64,000 bases of DNA from Rhizobium sp. LC145 (GCF_001005825.1 NZ_LBHV01000010.1:62001-126000); one strand, 5' to 3'. Shown: positions 45,097 to 54,504, numbered from the stretch's first letter. Program-made: numbers and translations. The notes: generated by a model not told the origin, from the letters alone.

Positions 45097-45324
45097 CTAG
45101 AGATCGATGATGGTGCCGCGTCCGTCGTTCCAGACGCGCATCTGCGGTTTTCCGGCCTTGGCGCGCACCGGCACCGGCTTCAGCCGGGCGGAAAGGGCGC
45201 GTCCTGCAGCGAGGATCGCCAGGATGCCCGCGAAGGCGACCGTCAGCGATGCCGTGAGAAGGGCAAAGAAAGCAAAAATGGCGGCCCCGGATGTAACGAG
45301 GAAGAATGTGCGGATGTTCTGCAT
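45097..45324 (-). CDS. Small membrane protein of unknown function
   Basis: The 75-residue protein has two hydrophobic segments near residues 5-45 (FFLVTSGAAIFAFFALLTASLTVAFAGILAILAAG) and a basic cytoplasmic tail ending RVWNDGRGTIIDL. ATG 45324 is preceded by AAAGGTTTGG; the longer open frame upstream lacks one. Similar small proteins occur in rhizobia but I cannot assign a function. It is divergent from the CoA-ester-lyase-like gene. Confidence 0.72.
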   Translation of the reverse strand: MQNIRTFFLVTSGAAIFAFFALLTASLTVAFAGILAILAAGRALSARLKPVPVRAKAGKPQMRVWNDGRGTIIDL

Positions 45325-45433
45325 GATCCAAACCTTTCTAGACTTGAATGTGGGCCCTTCCGGAACATCTTGCAAGAGCCTTCACGAAGTTGCGATATTG
45401 CGCCGCGCCGGAAAGCTTGGCAGAAAGCCTCCC

Positions 45434-46336
45434 ATGATCCTTGAAGACGTGTCCGCTTCTGCCGCTGTTCGTTTGCGCCGCTCTCTCCTGAGCGTGCCTG
45501 CCGGCAATCCGAGGGCGCTCGAAAAAGTGCCGAGCCTTGACTGCGATGGAGTGATCCTCGATCTGGAGGATTCCGTCTTCCCGGAAAAGAAGATGGAGGC
45601 GCGTGAAAATCTCAGGCGCTTCTTCGGGCAGCCTCCGCTCGCGGGACGGGACATCGTCATCCGCATCAACGCGCTTTCTTCCGAATTCATTGAGGCGGAC
45701 ATCGAGCTCGTGGCGGAACTCAAGCCGGATGCCGTCCTGCTGCCGAAGATCGGCGAAGCTGCGGATGTGCTGACAGCCGCCGCTATGCTCGACAGGGCGG
45801 GGACACCGGAAGAGCTTCCCGTATGGGCGATGATCGAAACGGCGAGCGGCGTGATGAATGCCCCTTCGATCGCTGGGGCGAGCCGAAGGCTTTCCTGCTT
45901 CGTGGTCGGCCTCAACGACCTGCGCAAGGAAACCGGTGTGCTTATGCAGCCGGGAAGGACCTATCTTGTCCCTTGGTTGATGCAGGTCGTGCTTGCCGCC
46001 CGCGCCAATGGGTTGGACGTTCTCGACAGCGTCTTCAACGATTTCAGGGATGCGGAAGGCTTCGATGCCGAATGTGCCCAGGGCCGAGCTATGGGCTTCG
46101 ACGGCAAGATGCTGATCCATCCGACCCAGATCGAGCCCGCCAACCGGCATTTCGGCCCACAGCCGGAAGCCATCGAAGAGGCGCAGGCGATCATCGCCGC
46201 CTTTGCGCTGCCGGAAGCGCAGAACCTCAATGTCATCAACATGAACGGCCGCATGGTCGAGCGGCTGCATCTTCTCGAAGCACAGAAGCTCGTCCACAAG
46301 GCGCAATCGATCGCCGAAAGGAAGAAAAGGTCATGA
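45434..46336 (+). CDS. HpcH/HpaI-type CoA ester lyase (citrate lyase beta subunit/malyl-CoA lyase-like)
   Basis: The 300-residue TIM-barrel protein begins LRRSLLSVPAGNPRALEKV and has DGVILDLEDSVFP, IVIRINALSSEF, WAMIETASGVMN and GKMLIHPTQIEPANRHF, the signatures of CitE-like CoA ester lyases. Members cleave citryl-, malyl- or methylmalyl-type CoA esters; with no citrate lyase partners nearby, a free-standing CitE-like or malyl-CoA lyase role is more likely. Its stop overlaps the next gene by 4 nt. Confidence 0.9.
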   Translation: MILEDVSASAAVRLRRSLLSVPAGNPRALEKVPSLDCDGVILDLEDSVFPEKKMEARENLRRFFGQPPLAGRDIVIRINALSSEFIEADIELVAELKPDAVLLPKIGEAADVLTAAAMLDRAGTPEELPVWAMIETASGVMNAPSIAGASRRLSCFVVGLNDLRKETGVLMQPGRTYLVPWLMQVVLAARANGLDVLDSVFNDFRDAEGFDAECAQGRAMGFDGKMLIHPTQIEPANRHFGPQPEAIEEAQAIIAAFALPEAQNLNVINMNGRMVERLHLLEAQKLVHKAQSIAERKKRS

Positions 46337-46539
46337 AGCTCTATCGTTTTCTCACCGGCCCCGACGATGCTTCTTTCTGCCACAAGGTGACGGCAGCGCT
46401 GAACAAGGGCTGGGAGCTTTCAGGCTCGCCGACCTATGCGTTCAATGCCGAGACCGGACAGATGCAATGCGGCCAAGCCGTGGTGAAGATGGTCGAGGGC
46501 AAGGAATACACCCCGGACATGAAGCTCGGCGAGCAATAG
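46333..46539 (+). CDS. DUF1737 domain protein
   Basis: The 68-residue protein matches the DUF1737 pattern: MKLYRFLTGPDDASFCHKVTAALNKGW near the start and a short second half. Its ATG overlaps the stop of the preceding lyase gene, so the two are translationally coupled. Function is unknown; such small domains are often fused or adjacent to acyl-CoA or lyase genes in alphaproteobacteria. It ends 15 nt from the stop of the opposite-strand metallopeptidase. Confidence 0.85.
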   Translation: MKLYRFLTGPDDASFCHKVTAALNKGWELSGSPTYAFNAETGQMQCGQAVVKMVEGKEYTPDMKLGEQ

Positions 46540-46554
46540 GAAAAGCCGTGGCGC

Positions 46555-46992
46555 TCAGCGATCCGCTGCCTGCTCCGCGCTGGCCTCGATCCGCTCCATG
46601 TCATCGTCGCTGAGACCGAAGTGGTGGCCGATCTCGTGGATCAATACATGGGTGATGATATCGCCCAGGGTCTCCTCGTTTTCGGCCCAGTAATCCAGGA
46701 TCGGGCGGCGGTAGAGGCGGATGCGGTTCGGCAGTTCGCCGGTCTCCATGGTGAAACGCTCCGAAATGCCGCGGCCCTCAAAAAGGCCGAGCAGGTCGAA
46801 GGGCGTTTCCAGCGCCATGTCCTCGAACACGTCGTCGTCCGGAAAATCCTCGATCTCGATGATCAGGTTGGTGGTAAGCGCCCGAAACTCTTCCGGCAGA
46901 TGGCCATAGGCCTCTATTGCCAGAGACTCGAACGCGCTGATCGTCGGTGCGTGGCGATCCCGCCAATCATCGGTCTGGTCAATGCGGGCCAT
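46555..46992 (-). CDS. Small zincin-like metallopeptidase (PF06262 family)
   Basis: The 145-residue protein has the zinc motif HEIGHHFGLSDDDMERIE near residues 119-136 and ELPNRIRLYRRPILDYW before it, the pattern of the Zincin_1/DUF1025 family of single-domain metallopeptidases. The substrate is unknown. The start ATG 46992 follows AAGGAG. It is divergent from imuA, whose LexA box lies about 130 nt away. Confidence 0.85.
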   Translation of the reverse strand: MARIDQTDDWRDRHAPTISAFESLAIEAYGHLPEEFRALTTNLIIEIEDFPDDDVFEDMALETPFDLLGLFEGRGISERFTMETGELPNRIRLYRRPILDYWAENEETLGDIITHVLIHEIGHHFGLSDDDMERIEASAEQAADR

Positions 46993-47126
46993 GTTTGCTC
47001 CTTTTAGGAGAGCCATATAGGCATTTCTGCAAAGTTTTTCGAGAGTTGAATCATCGGCCTTCCCAGGGAGGGCCGGTTTCGTGGAAATTGTCTGTTGACT
47101 CTCCGGGCGAGCTCTGGAATCCATAA

Positions 47127-47141
47127 GAACATAAAGTGAAC
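47127..47141. promoter_or_regulatory. LexA (SOS) box upstream of imuA
   Basis: GAACATAAAGTGAAC is an exact GAAC-N7-GAAC (complement GTTC-N7-GTTC), the direct-repeat LexA box of alphaproteobacteria, with an AT-rich spacer. It lies 22 nt before the imuA start. A candidate -35 TTGACT at 47095-47100 lies upstream, so LexA would cover the promoter start region and make the cassette DNA-damage inducible. Confidence 0.92.
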
Positions 47142-47163
47142 ATTTATGAACGGAGCTGACGCC

Positions 47164-48111
47164 ATGGCCGGAGATGCCACGGCGCAGGAGAAGCTTTTTG
47201 CCCTGCGTGAACAGATTGCCAGACTGGAAGGCAGGCCGGTGCCGGCTCTGGCGGCGGCAGAGCAGGGTATGCTTGCACGGGAGCCGGAAAGAACTGCGAA
47301 GAGTAATGAACTTCGCCTGTCCTTCGGCATTCCGGAACTCGATGCTGCTCTCGAGGGAGGGCTGCCCATGGATGGCATTACGGAGATCCGTTCCCGCCTT
47401 TCCCGCGATGCCGGGGCCTTGAGCGGCTTCGCGCTCGCGCTGGCTGCCCGGCTTCAGCGGCAGGAGGAGGGGGAAGGACTTGCTTGCGCTCCAATCCTTT
47501 GGATCGGCGACGCGGCCTCGATGCAGGAAGCAGGTGTGCCCTATGGCATAGGCCTTCTGCAATTCGGCCTGAGGCCAGAGACATTCCTATATGCCGCGCC
47601 CCGGAAGCTCAGCGAGGCGTTGTGGCTTGCGGAAACAGCGGTGGCGAGCGGGGCTTTGGGCGTCACCATTCTGGAAATCAGGGGCAATCCCGCGCATTTC
47701 GGGCTTGCCGAAAGCCGGCGGCTCGCGCTTCGGGCAAAGGCGGCGGGGCGGCCGCTTTTCCTGCTGAGGCATGCCGGGGAGGAGGAGGCGAGCAGCGCCC
47801 TCTTTCGCTTCCTGGCAGAACCGGCGCCGGCTTCAAAACGTCGCCTGCCGGATGGATCGATGCTTGGCGGGAGCATCGGTCAACCCTCCTTCCGTCTCAT
47901 CCTGGAGAAGAGCCGCAATCCGGCTCCGCTCTCCTTTCTTCTGGAGTGGAACGCCCATGACCGTCAATTTCTCCCTGCCGAGCGAACAGGCATCCCTTTC
48001 CCTTTCGGGAACGAGCCAGCGCATTCTCTCCCTCGTCTTCCCGCATCTTCCGACCGATCGCATCGCCCGCCGGAAATGGGGGCCGTCCTGGCGCTCGACC
48101 GGGCGTCCTGA
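47164..48111 (+). CDS. imuA: SOS mutagenesis protein ImuA
   Basis: Partner of ImuB and DnaE2 in SOS-induced error-prone repair; a RecA-related protein lacking a clear P-loop. The 315-residue protein has SFGIPELDAALEGGLPMDGITEI (RecA/SulA-like region) and ILWIGDAASMQEAG. ATG 47164 has GGAG 8 nt upstream; an ATG six codons earlier lies next to the LexA box. About 50 C-terminal residues overlap imuB in another frame, longer than usual for ImuA, and look like a tail created by a lost stop. Confidence 0.9.
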   Translation: MAGDATAQEKLFALREQIARLEGRPVPALAAAEQGMLAREPERTAKSNELRLSFGIPELDAALEGGLPMDGITEIRSRLSRDAGALSGFALALAARLQRQEEGEGLACAPILWIGDAASMQEAGVPYGIGLLQFGLRPETFLYAAPRKLSEALWLAETAVASGALGVTILEIRGNPAHFGLAESRRLALRAKAAGRPLFLLRHAGEEEASSALFRFLAEPAPASKRRLPDGSMLGGSIGQPSFRLILEKSRNPAPLSFLLEWNAHDRQFLPAERTGIPFPFGNEPAHSLPRLPASSDRSHRPPEMGAVLALDRAS

Positions 48112-49567
48112 ACATCCGCCGATCGTCTGTTCCGGGCGGCGTGACAATGCCATGCGGCTGACGGCCCTTGATGAAGCGGCCGAGCGGATTGGCCTGAAGC
48201 GAGGGCAGGGGCTGGCGGAAGCGCGCGCCATGCATCCCGGGATCGATGTCGTTGAAGAGAACCAGACGGCGGACCGTTCCATTCTCGAAGCCCTTGCCGA
48301 CTGGTGCGATCGCTATACGCCGCTTGTGGCGCTCGACGGCCGCAATGGATTGTTCCTGGATATCACCGGCTGCGCGCATCTGTTCGGCGGCGAGCGGGCC
48401 TTGCTGGATGATGCGCTTTCGCGGCTGTTCCTGATGGGCTTCGACGTTCGCGGGGCTATTTCCGGATCGCCGGGCTTGTCATGGGCGACCTGCCGTTTCG
48501 GCCGAGGCGGCGTGATTGCCAATGAGGATATGCGCAAGATGCTCGCACCCCTTCCGGTCGCATCGCTGCGCATCGACGAGATCACGGTCGCATCGCTCCA
48601 GAAGCTCGGTCTGAAGCAGGTCGGCGATCTTCTGGCCATGCCGAGGGCGCCGCTTGCCCGCCGCTTCGGCGCCCATGTCCTGCTGCGGCTCGATCAGGCG
48701 CTCGGCAGCAGCGAGGAACCGGTCTCGCCGCGGCGGCCGGTTCCCTGTCTCTCCTCTGAGCGCCGGCTCGCCGAGCCCATCCAGACGGAAGAAAGCATCT
48801 TGCAGGTGACCCACCAGGTCGCAGCGCTCCTGAAACCCGGCCTGGAGGCACGCGGGGCAGGGGGACGGATTTTCGAGCTGGTGCTGTTCCGGGTGGATGG
48901 CCGGGTCTTTCGCATTCAGGCAGGGGCTTCCCGCCCGTTGCGGGATGCCGGGCGGATCGCCGGTCTGTTTTCCGAACGCCTGAAGGCCGTCCATGACGAT
49001 CTCGATGCCGGCTTCGGTTTCGAGATCCTGCGCCTCAACGTCCTCGAGCATGAGGCCTTCGATGCATCCCAGAAGGATTTCGAGGGGAATGGGCAGCGGG
49101 AGACCTCATTGGCCGAATTCGTGGATCGGGTCTCGGCCCGTCTCGGGGCGGCTTCGCTTCAATGTTTTCAGCTTCGGGAAAGCCACGTGCCCGAACGGGC
49201 GGTCGTTTCCGTGCCCGCCATGGAAATCCGATCCATCGGCAAGCGGGAGGCGAAGGCATTCGCCTTTCCGGGCGGCGACCGGCCCTTGCGGCTCTTTCCT
49301 CATCCCGAGCGGGTGGAAGCGGTTGCGGCCGAAGTGCCGGATGGACCACCCTTCCGCTTCCGCTGGCGACGCATGATGCACGAGGTCTTGCATGCCGAGG
49401 GGCCGGAAAGGATTTCGCCGGAATGGTGGCACGATGAAGAGGCGGCGGCGGAACGGGATTACTTCCGGCTGGAGGTCGGGACAGGGCATCGCCTCTGGGT
49501 TTATCGCAATGGCCATTACGAACTCGAACGGCCACCCAACTGGTTCATCCATGGGGTCTTTGCATGA
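47957..49567 (+). CDS. imuB: ImuB, Y-family polymerase-like scaffold protein
   Basis: Hub of the mutasome that links ImuA, DnaE2 and the beta clamp. The 536-residue protein has a Y-family polymerase fold starting ILSLVFPHLPTDRIAR, but the catalytic acidic residues of active DinB-type enzymes are absent at this position, as expected for ImuB. A clamp-binding-like motif RPLRLF occurs near residue 445. The start ATG 47957 follows GGAGTGGAACGCCC. It overlaps imuA by 155 nt and dnaE2 by 4 nt. Confidence 0.93.
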   Translation: MTVNFSLPSEQASLSLSGTSQRILSLVFPHLPTDRIARRKWGPSWRSTGRPEHPPIVCSGRRDNAMRLTALDEAAERIGLKRGQGLAEARAMHPGIDVVEENQTADRSILEALADWCDRYTPLVALDGRNGLFLDITGCAHLFGGERALLDDALSRLFLMGFDVRGAISGSPGLSWATCRFGRGGVIANEDMRKMLAPLPVASLRIDEITVASLQKLGLKQVGDLLAMPRAPLARRFGAHVLLRLDQALGSSEEPVSPRRPVPCLSSERRLAEPIQTEESILQVTHQVAALLKPGLEARGAGGRIFELVLFRVDGRVFRIQAGASRPLRDAGRIAGLFSERLKAVHDDLDAGFGFEILRLNVLEHEAFDASQKDFEGNGQRETSLAEFVDRVSARLGAASLQCFQLRESHVPERAVVSVPAMEIRSIGKREAKAFAFPGGDRPLRLFPHPERVEAVAAEVPDGPPFRFRWRRMMHEVLHAEGPERISPEWWHDEEAAAERDYFRLEVGTGHRLWVYRNGHYELERPPNWFIHGVFA

Positions 49568-52500
49568 GTGCCGCTCCCGCCTTTTTCGAAATCGGCGCCA
49601 GGACCAATTTCTCCTTTTTGGAAGGAGCTTCGAAACCGGAGGAGATGGTGGTCACAGCTTCCTTGCTGGAGCTATCTGGTCTCGGCATCGCCGACCGCAA
49701 TTCGGTTGCCGGGGTCGTACGGGCATATAATCAAATTCTGGCAATGGCCGAAACCTATGGCAGGGAGAAACTTGAGAACGAGAAACGACGCCAAAAAGGA
49801 GAAAAGGAGAAGCTCCTTTTAAAGCCCATTCCCTTCCAGCCAGGCGCCCGGCTGGTCTTTTCCGATGACACACCGGAAATTCTCGCATTTCCCCAGAATA
49901 GGCAGGGATGGGCAAATCTGTGCCGATTGCTCAGTACTGGAAACCTGAGAACGGAAAAAGGCAATTGCCTTCTCTATGAGGCTGATCTTCTGGAATGGGG
50001 CGACGAGATGATGCTTGCTCTCGTTCCAAGCCGATCCGTTCTTGAAGATGAGGCGGCTTGGGCAAATCTTGAAGATGGCCTCGTTCGCTTTCGAAAGCGT
50101 TTCCGTCAAAAGCTCCATATCGCTTTATCGCCTTTGTATGATGGCCGAGATTTTTTGTTCTTTTCGGCAATCTCAAAACTTGCTGCACGAACACGAATAG
50201 CTTTGCTGGCGACAAATCAACCGCTTTACCATCAAAAAAGCCGCCGTCCGCTTTCGGATGTCGTGACCTCGATCCGGGAGCATGTGCCGATAGCCGAGGC
50301 AGGTTTCCGGCTGGCGCAAAATGCCGAACGCCATCTGAAGGACGGTCGGGAAATGTCGCGCCTGTTCAAGAACTATCCGGATGCGATCGACAATACGGAA
50401 AAATTCTTCAGCCAGCTGACTTTTTCACTGGAGGAACTGAAACACAATTACCCCGATGAGAGCGTGGCAGGCGAGACACCTTTCGAAACCTTGGAAAGGC
50501 TCACGGGAGAGGGAGCGAGACGGCGCTATCCGGAGCACATTCCGGATAAGGTTACGAAGCAGATAGAGTACGAACTCAATCTGATCCGCTCCAAGAAGTA
50601 TGCCCCTTACTTCCTGACAGTTCGCAACATCATGGAATTTGCGCGTGGTGCCAACATTCTATGCCAGGGCCGCGGGTCTGCGGCGAATTCCACGGTTTGC
50701 TATTGTCTGGGAATCACCGAAGTCGATCCGCAAAAATCGACACTCCTATTCGACCGCTTCCTTTCCACCGAACGCGATGAGCCGCCGGATATCGATGTCG
50801 ATTTCGAGCATGCGAAGCGCGAAGAGGTCATTCAGCACATCTACAGAACCTATGGCAGAGAACACGCCGGTCTCACGGCAGCGGTAACCAGCTATCGGAC
50901 CCGTATGGCCGGCCGAGAGGTTGCGAAGGTTTTCGGTCTGTCGAATGATGTGCAAACAGCACTTTCCAGCACTGTCTGGGGATGGTCCGAGGAAGGCCCG
51001 TCGGAGAGAGAGGCAAAGGCGGCGGGCCTTGACGTCGGCGATCCTGCAACAAAGCGGGTCCTGAAATTGGCAAAGGAGCTCATGGGCTTCCCCCGTCACC
51101 TGACACAGCATGTTGGCGGATTCGTCATTACGAGGGATCGGTTGGACGAGGTGGTGCCTATCATGAATACGGCCATGCCTGATCGCTACATGATCGAGTG
51201 GGACAAGGATGACCTGGACACGCTTCGCATCCTGAAGGTTGATGTTCTCGCACTTGGCATGCTCACCTGTATCGCCAAGGCGTTCGATCTTCTTGAAATG
51301 CATTACGGCGTGAAGAAGACCCTGGCCGATCTTGGCAATACCGATCATGAGGACGGAGAGCCGGTCTATGACATGATCTGCCGTGCCGATACGCTCGGGG
51401 TTTTCCAGATTGAAAGCCGGGCGCAGATGAGCATGCTGCCTCGTCTCAGGCCGCGGAAGTTCTATGATCTTGTTATCGAAGTAGCGATCGTGCGGCCGGG
51501 GCCGATCCAGGGCAACATGGTGCATCCTTACCTCAAGAGAAGGGAGGATGTGCGTAACCGGATAGCGATCGAATATCCCAGCGAAGAGCTAAGGCTGGTT
51601 TTGGAAAGAACTCTTGGGGTACCGCTCTTTCAAGAGCAAGCTATGCAGATCGCTATTACAGCAGCGAAATTCACCCCGAGCGAAGCGGACAGGCTGCGGC
51701 GGGCGATGGCGACGTTCAAACGAACGGGCACCATAGGCACTTTCGAAACCAAAATGGTCGAAGGTATGGTCAAGCGCGGTTATTCCCGGGAATTCGCACA
51801 AAATTGCTTCAACCAGATCAAAGGTTTCGGCGAATATGGTTTTCCGGAAAGCCATGCGGCCTCCTTCGCGCTGCTCGTCTATGCTTCGTCCTGGATCAAG
51901 ACCTATTACCCGGATGTCTTCTGCGCAGCCCTCATGAATTCGCAACCCATGGGCTTTTATGCGCCGGCTCAGCTTGTCCGCGATGCGCGCGAGCACGGCG
52001 TCGAGATCAGGCCGGTGGATGTCAACGACTCCGATTGGGATTGCCTGCTGGAGGAGACGGAGTTCGACAAGAATTCGATCGATGCGCGCCATGCATCCAT
52101 GCGCGAGATCATCCTGACGAAGAAAGCTGTCCGTCTCGGCTTCCGCCAGGTCAAGGGGCTCTCGGAGAAGGACATGAGGGAGAAGCTCGTCGCCAACCGG
52201 GGTGATGGCTATCTCTCCATCCGCGATCTCTGGCTGCGATCGGGTCTCGACAAGGCCGATATCGAGCGATTGGCGGATGCGGATGCCTTCAGCTCGCTTC
52301 GTATCTCACGCCGCGAGGCGCTTTGGCAGGTGCGGGGATTGGACAGGAATGCGGCTGAAAAGCTGCCTCTGTTCGATCAGGTGAGGCATTCCGAGTTTAG
52401 GGCCGAGTTTCTGGGCGAACTTCAGGCCGAACCGCAGGTCCGGCTGCCGGAAATGCTGCCCGGCGAACAGGTAATCGAAGATTACCGCTACCTCTCCCTG

Positions 52501-53043
52501 TCGCTCAAGGCGCATCCCGTTTCATTCCTCCGGGGCCGACTTTCGCAAATGAGTGTCACCCGGAATGTCGATCTTCTCACCGTTCCGAATGGGCAAAAGG
52601 TGACGATTGCCGGGCTCGTTCTGGTCCGTCAGCGTCCGGGCTCGGCCAAAGGCGTGATCTTCATGACGCTGGAGGACGAGACGGGGGTGGCCAATGCCAT
52701 CGTCTGGAACAAGGCCTTCGAGCGTTATCGTCCGGTGGTCATGGGCGCGCGGCTGGTCAGGATCCGCGGCAGGCTGCAAAGCCAGAGCGGGGTGATCCAC
52801 ACCGTGGTAGAGCATATCGAGGACATGACGCCGATGCTGGGGCTGCTCCAGCAGGAGGCGGAGCGGTTCGGCGGTTCCGCCCGGTCAGACGAGGCCTTGC
52901 AGCTCTTGGAAGATCACCGGAGGAAGCCGGTTGCGAAGGGGAGGGCGCAATCCAGGCCGGGCGAAGGCCTTGGGAAAGCCGTCGATCATGACGAAGTGGC
53001 CGAGACGGTCCGGGTCATGCCGAAGGGCCGGAATTTCCATTGA
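49564..53043 (+). CDS. dnaE2: Error-prone DNA polymerase DnaE2
   Basis: Alpha-subunit-type polymerase responsible for damage-induced mutagenesis. The 1159-residue protein has an N-terminal PHP domain (FFEIGARTNFSFLEGASKPEE), the C-family polymerase core with PDIDVDF (two catalytic aspartates) and KVDVLALGM (third), tandem HhH-like regions and a C-terminal OB domain (VTIAGLVLVRQRPGSAKGVIFMTLEDETG). It is longer than the usual roughly 1080. A lysine-rich block follows LAMAETYG near residue 65. Nucleotides from about 49,740 to 51,700 look less GC-biased than neighbours. Confidence 0.96.
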   Translation: MSAAPAFFEIGARTNFSFLEGASKPEEMVVTASLLELSGLGIADRNSVAGVVRAYNQILAMAETYGREKLENEKRRQKGEKEKLLLKPIPFQPGARLVFSDDTPEILAFPQNRQGWANLCRLLSTGNLRTEKGNCLLYEADLLEWGDEMMLALVPSRSVLEDEAAWANLEDGLVRFRKRFRQKLHIALSPLYDGRDFLFFSAISKLAARTRIALLATNQPLYHQKSRRPLSDVVTSIREHVPIAEAGFRLAQNAERHLKDGREMSRLFKNYPDAIDNTEKFFSQLTFSLEELKHNYPDESVAGETPFETLERLTGEGARRRYPEHIPDKVTKQIEYELNLIRSKKYAPYFLTVRNIMEFARGANILCQGRGSAANSTVCYCLGITEVDPQKSTLLFDRFLSTERDEPPDIDVDFEHAKREEVIQHIYRTYGREHAGLTAAVTSYRTRMAGREVAKVFGLSNDVQTALSSTVWGWSEEGPSEREAKAAGLDVGDPATKRVLKLAKELMGFPRHLTQHVGGFVITRDRLDEVVPIMNTAMPDRYMIEWDKDDLDTLRILKVDVLALGMLTCIAKAFDLLEMHYGVKKTLADLGNTDHEDGEPVYDMICRADTLGVFQIESRAQMSMLPRLRPRKFYDLVIEVAIVRPGPIQGNMVHPYLKRREDVRNRIAIEYPSEELRLVLERTLGVPLFQEQAMQIAITAAKFTPSEADRLRRAMATFKRTGTIGTFETKMVEGMVKRGYSREFAQNCFNQIKGFGEYGFPESHAASFALLVYASSWIKTYYPDVFCAALMNSQPMGFYAPAQLVRDAREHGVEIRPVDVNDSDWDCLLEETEFDKNSIDARHASMREIILTKKAVRLGFRQVKGLSEKDMREKLVANRGDGYLSIRDLWLRSGLDKADIERLADADAFSSLRISRREALWQVRGLDRNAAEKLPLFDQVRHSEFRAEFLGELQAEPQVRLPEMLPGEQVIEDYRYLSLSLKAHPVSFLRGRLSQMSVTRNVDLLTVPNGQKVTIAGLVLVRQRPGSAKGVIFMTLEDETGVANAIVWNKAFERYRPVVMGARLVRIRGRLQSQSGVIHTVVEHIEDMTPMLGLLQQEAERFGGSARSDEALQLLEDHRRKPVAKGRAQSRPGEGLGKAVDHDEVAETVRVMPKGRNFH

Positions 53044-53082
53044 ACCGAGATCAGGCGGACGAGATACCTATCCCGCCTGGTC

Positions 53083-53319
53083 TCAGAAAGCGGTGAAGGT
53101 GATCGTCGTCAACGAGCGCTCGATGCCGGGAATGGAAGCGATCTTCTCGTTAACGAAACGGCCGATCTCGTCTTCGTCCTTGATGTAGATCTTCAAGAGC
53201 AGATCCCAATCACCGCTGGTGGAATAGAGTTCGGAAACCAGCTCGGTCTTGTAGATCGCATCGGCGACCTCATAGGTCTTGCCCGGCTTGCAGCGCAACT
53301 GGACGAAGATGGGCTTCAT
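53083..53319 (-). CDS. Stand-alone Lrp/AsnC ligand-binding (RAM) domain protein
   Basis: The 78-residue protein is a single RAM/SAM domain: MKPIFVQLRCKPGKTYEVADAIYKTE and a second beta-alpha unit DWDLLLKIYIKDEDEIGRFV. It lacks the helix-turn-helix of full Lrp regulators. Such proteins bind amino acids and form rings, and may modulate regulators, but the partner is unknown. Divergent or convergent pairing with neighbours gives no operon hint; it converges on dnaE2. Confidence 0.9.
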   Translation of the reverse strand: MKPIFVQLRCKPGKTYEVADAIYKTELVSELYSTSGDWDLLLKIYIKDEDEIGRFVNEKIASIPGIERSLTTITFTAF

Positions 53320-53589
53320 GACATTTTCCCGTTGGTCGTTCGGCACTCGATACTGCACTAATGGCCGATGCCCGGCCGCTTCGCAAGATGCGACTGCCTC
53401 GGGTAGAGGTGGCACATCATCTCCGGGCGGCACACCGAACAATGGATGGAGGCCCCCCTTTGCAGTCTTGGGCCCCGGTTTATCAAGGGCCAGTCGCCAG
53501 GGGAGTATCAGGTGCGGCCAATGATTACGCGGTGTTGTGAATCATTAGCCAAGGCCTGTTCGCGTTACTTCGAAATCGAACTATTTCTC

Positions 53590-54504
53590 TCACGCTCCGC
53601 TGGGTGGAGCGCCCTCCTTTGCAATTTCCTCCAAAATCCATGTCTTGAATGCAGCCAGGGGAGGGTAAGTCGCCCGATCGGGTAGATAGGCGAGGTGATA
53701 GCCGGAGGTGGCCACCGCCGGTGCGTTCGAAGCCGGCACGAGAGTTCCGTCCGCAAGCTCCCGGTCGATGAGGAAGCGCGGCAGGAGGGCTGCGCCAAGT
53801 CCTGCTGCGGCGGCTTCCGCTATGGCGGCGAACTGGTCGAACAGCATTCCATGCAGTGCATCGAAAGCGATCTTCTGTTCGGAAAACCAGTTCTCCCAGG
53901 CATCCGGCCGGCTGCTCAAATGGAGGAGTGGAACGTTCAGGAGATCGGCAGGAGCTGCGAGACCATATCGCTCGCGGAATTCCCTGCTGCAGACGGCGAC
54001 CACCTTCTCCTGCATGAGGAAGGTGAGCTCGGCACCTGGCCAGCGGGCAGGGCCGAAATGAATGGCTGCGTCCAGCGTGTCGAACCGGAAGTCGAAGGGT
54101 TCAAGCCGGGTCACGAGATTGACCGCCATGCCCGGATGGGCGGCAAGAAACCGCCCGATGCGCGGGGCCAGCCAGCGGGAGCCGAAGAAGGGAAGAACGG
54201 CAAGATTGAGGGTGCCGCCCTGCGGATTGGCGCGGAGCGTGAGGGAGGCGTTGGAAATGCGCCGCAAGGCCTCGCGTATCTCACGCGCGTAGCCGTCGCC
54301 GGCCAGCGTCAGGCGGATGGTCTGCCGTTCGCGGCGGAAGAGGGCGACGCCGAGCTGGGCCTCCAAGGCGGCGATCTGCCGGCTGACGGCGCTTTGCGTC
54401 AAACCAAGCTCGTTGGCGGCGGCGGTGATGCTGCCGGTCCTTGCGGCGGCCTCGAAGGCGGAGAGAAGCGAAAAAGAAGGCAGAAAGCGCCGTGGCGGCA
54501 GCAT
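53590..54504 (-). CDS. LysR-family transcriptional regulator
   Basis: The 304-residue protein has the N-terminal winged HTH (LLSAFEAAARTGSITAAANELGLTQSAVSRQIAALE) and a periplasmic-binding-type effector domain, most like GcvA/AmpR-type regulators. It is divergent from the FAD oxidase and semialdehyde dehydrogenase genes, with 100 nt between, so it probably controls them in response to an amino acid such as pipecolate or lysine. Effector identity is inferred only. Confidence 0.9.
   Translation of the reverse strand: MLPPRRFLPSFSLLSAFEAAARTGSITAAANELGLTQSAVSRQIAALEAQLGVALFRRERQTIRLTLAGDGYAREIREALRRISNASLTLRANPQGGTLNLAVLPFFGSRWLAPRIGRFLAAHPGMAVNLVTRLEPFDFRFDTLDAAIHFGPARWPGAELTFLMQEKVVAVCSREFRERYGLAAPADLLNVPLLHLSSRPDAWENWFSEQKIAFDALHGMLFDQFAAIAEAAAAGLGAALLPRFLIDRELADGTLVPASNAPAVATSGYHLAYLPDRATYPPLAAFKTWILEEIAKEGAPPSGA

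Noticed and set aside
53516..53550. Interrupted inverted repeat (AATGATT/AATCATT) in the gap before the LysR gene end
   Set aside because: Too short and imperfect to distinguish from chance, and it lies downstream of the LysR gene.
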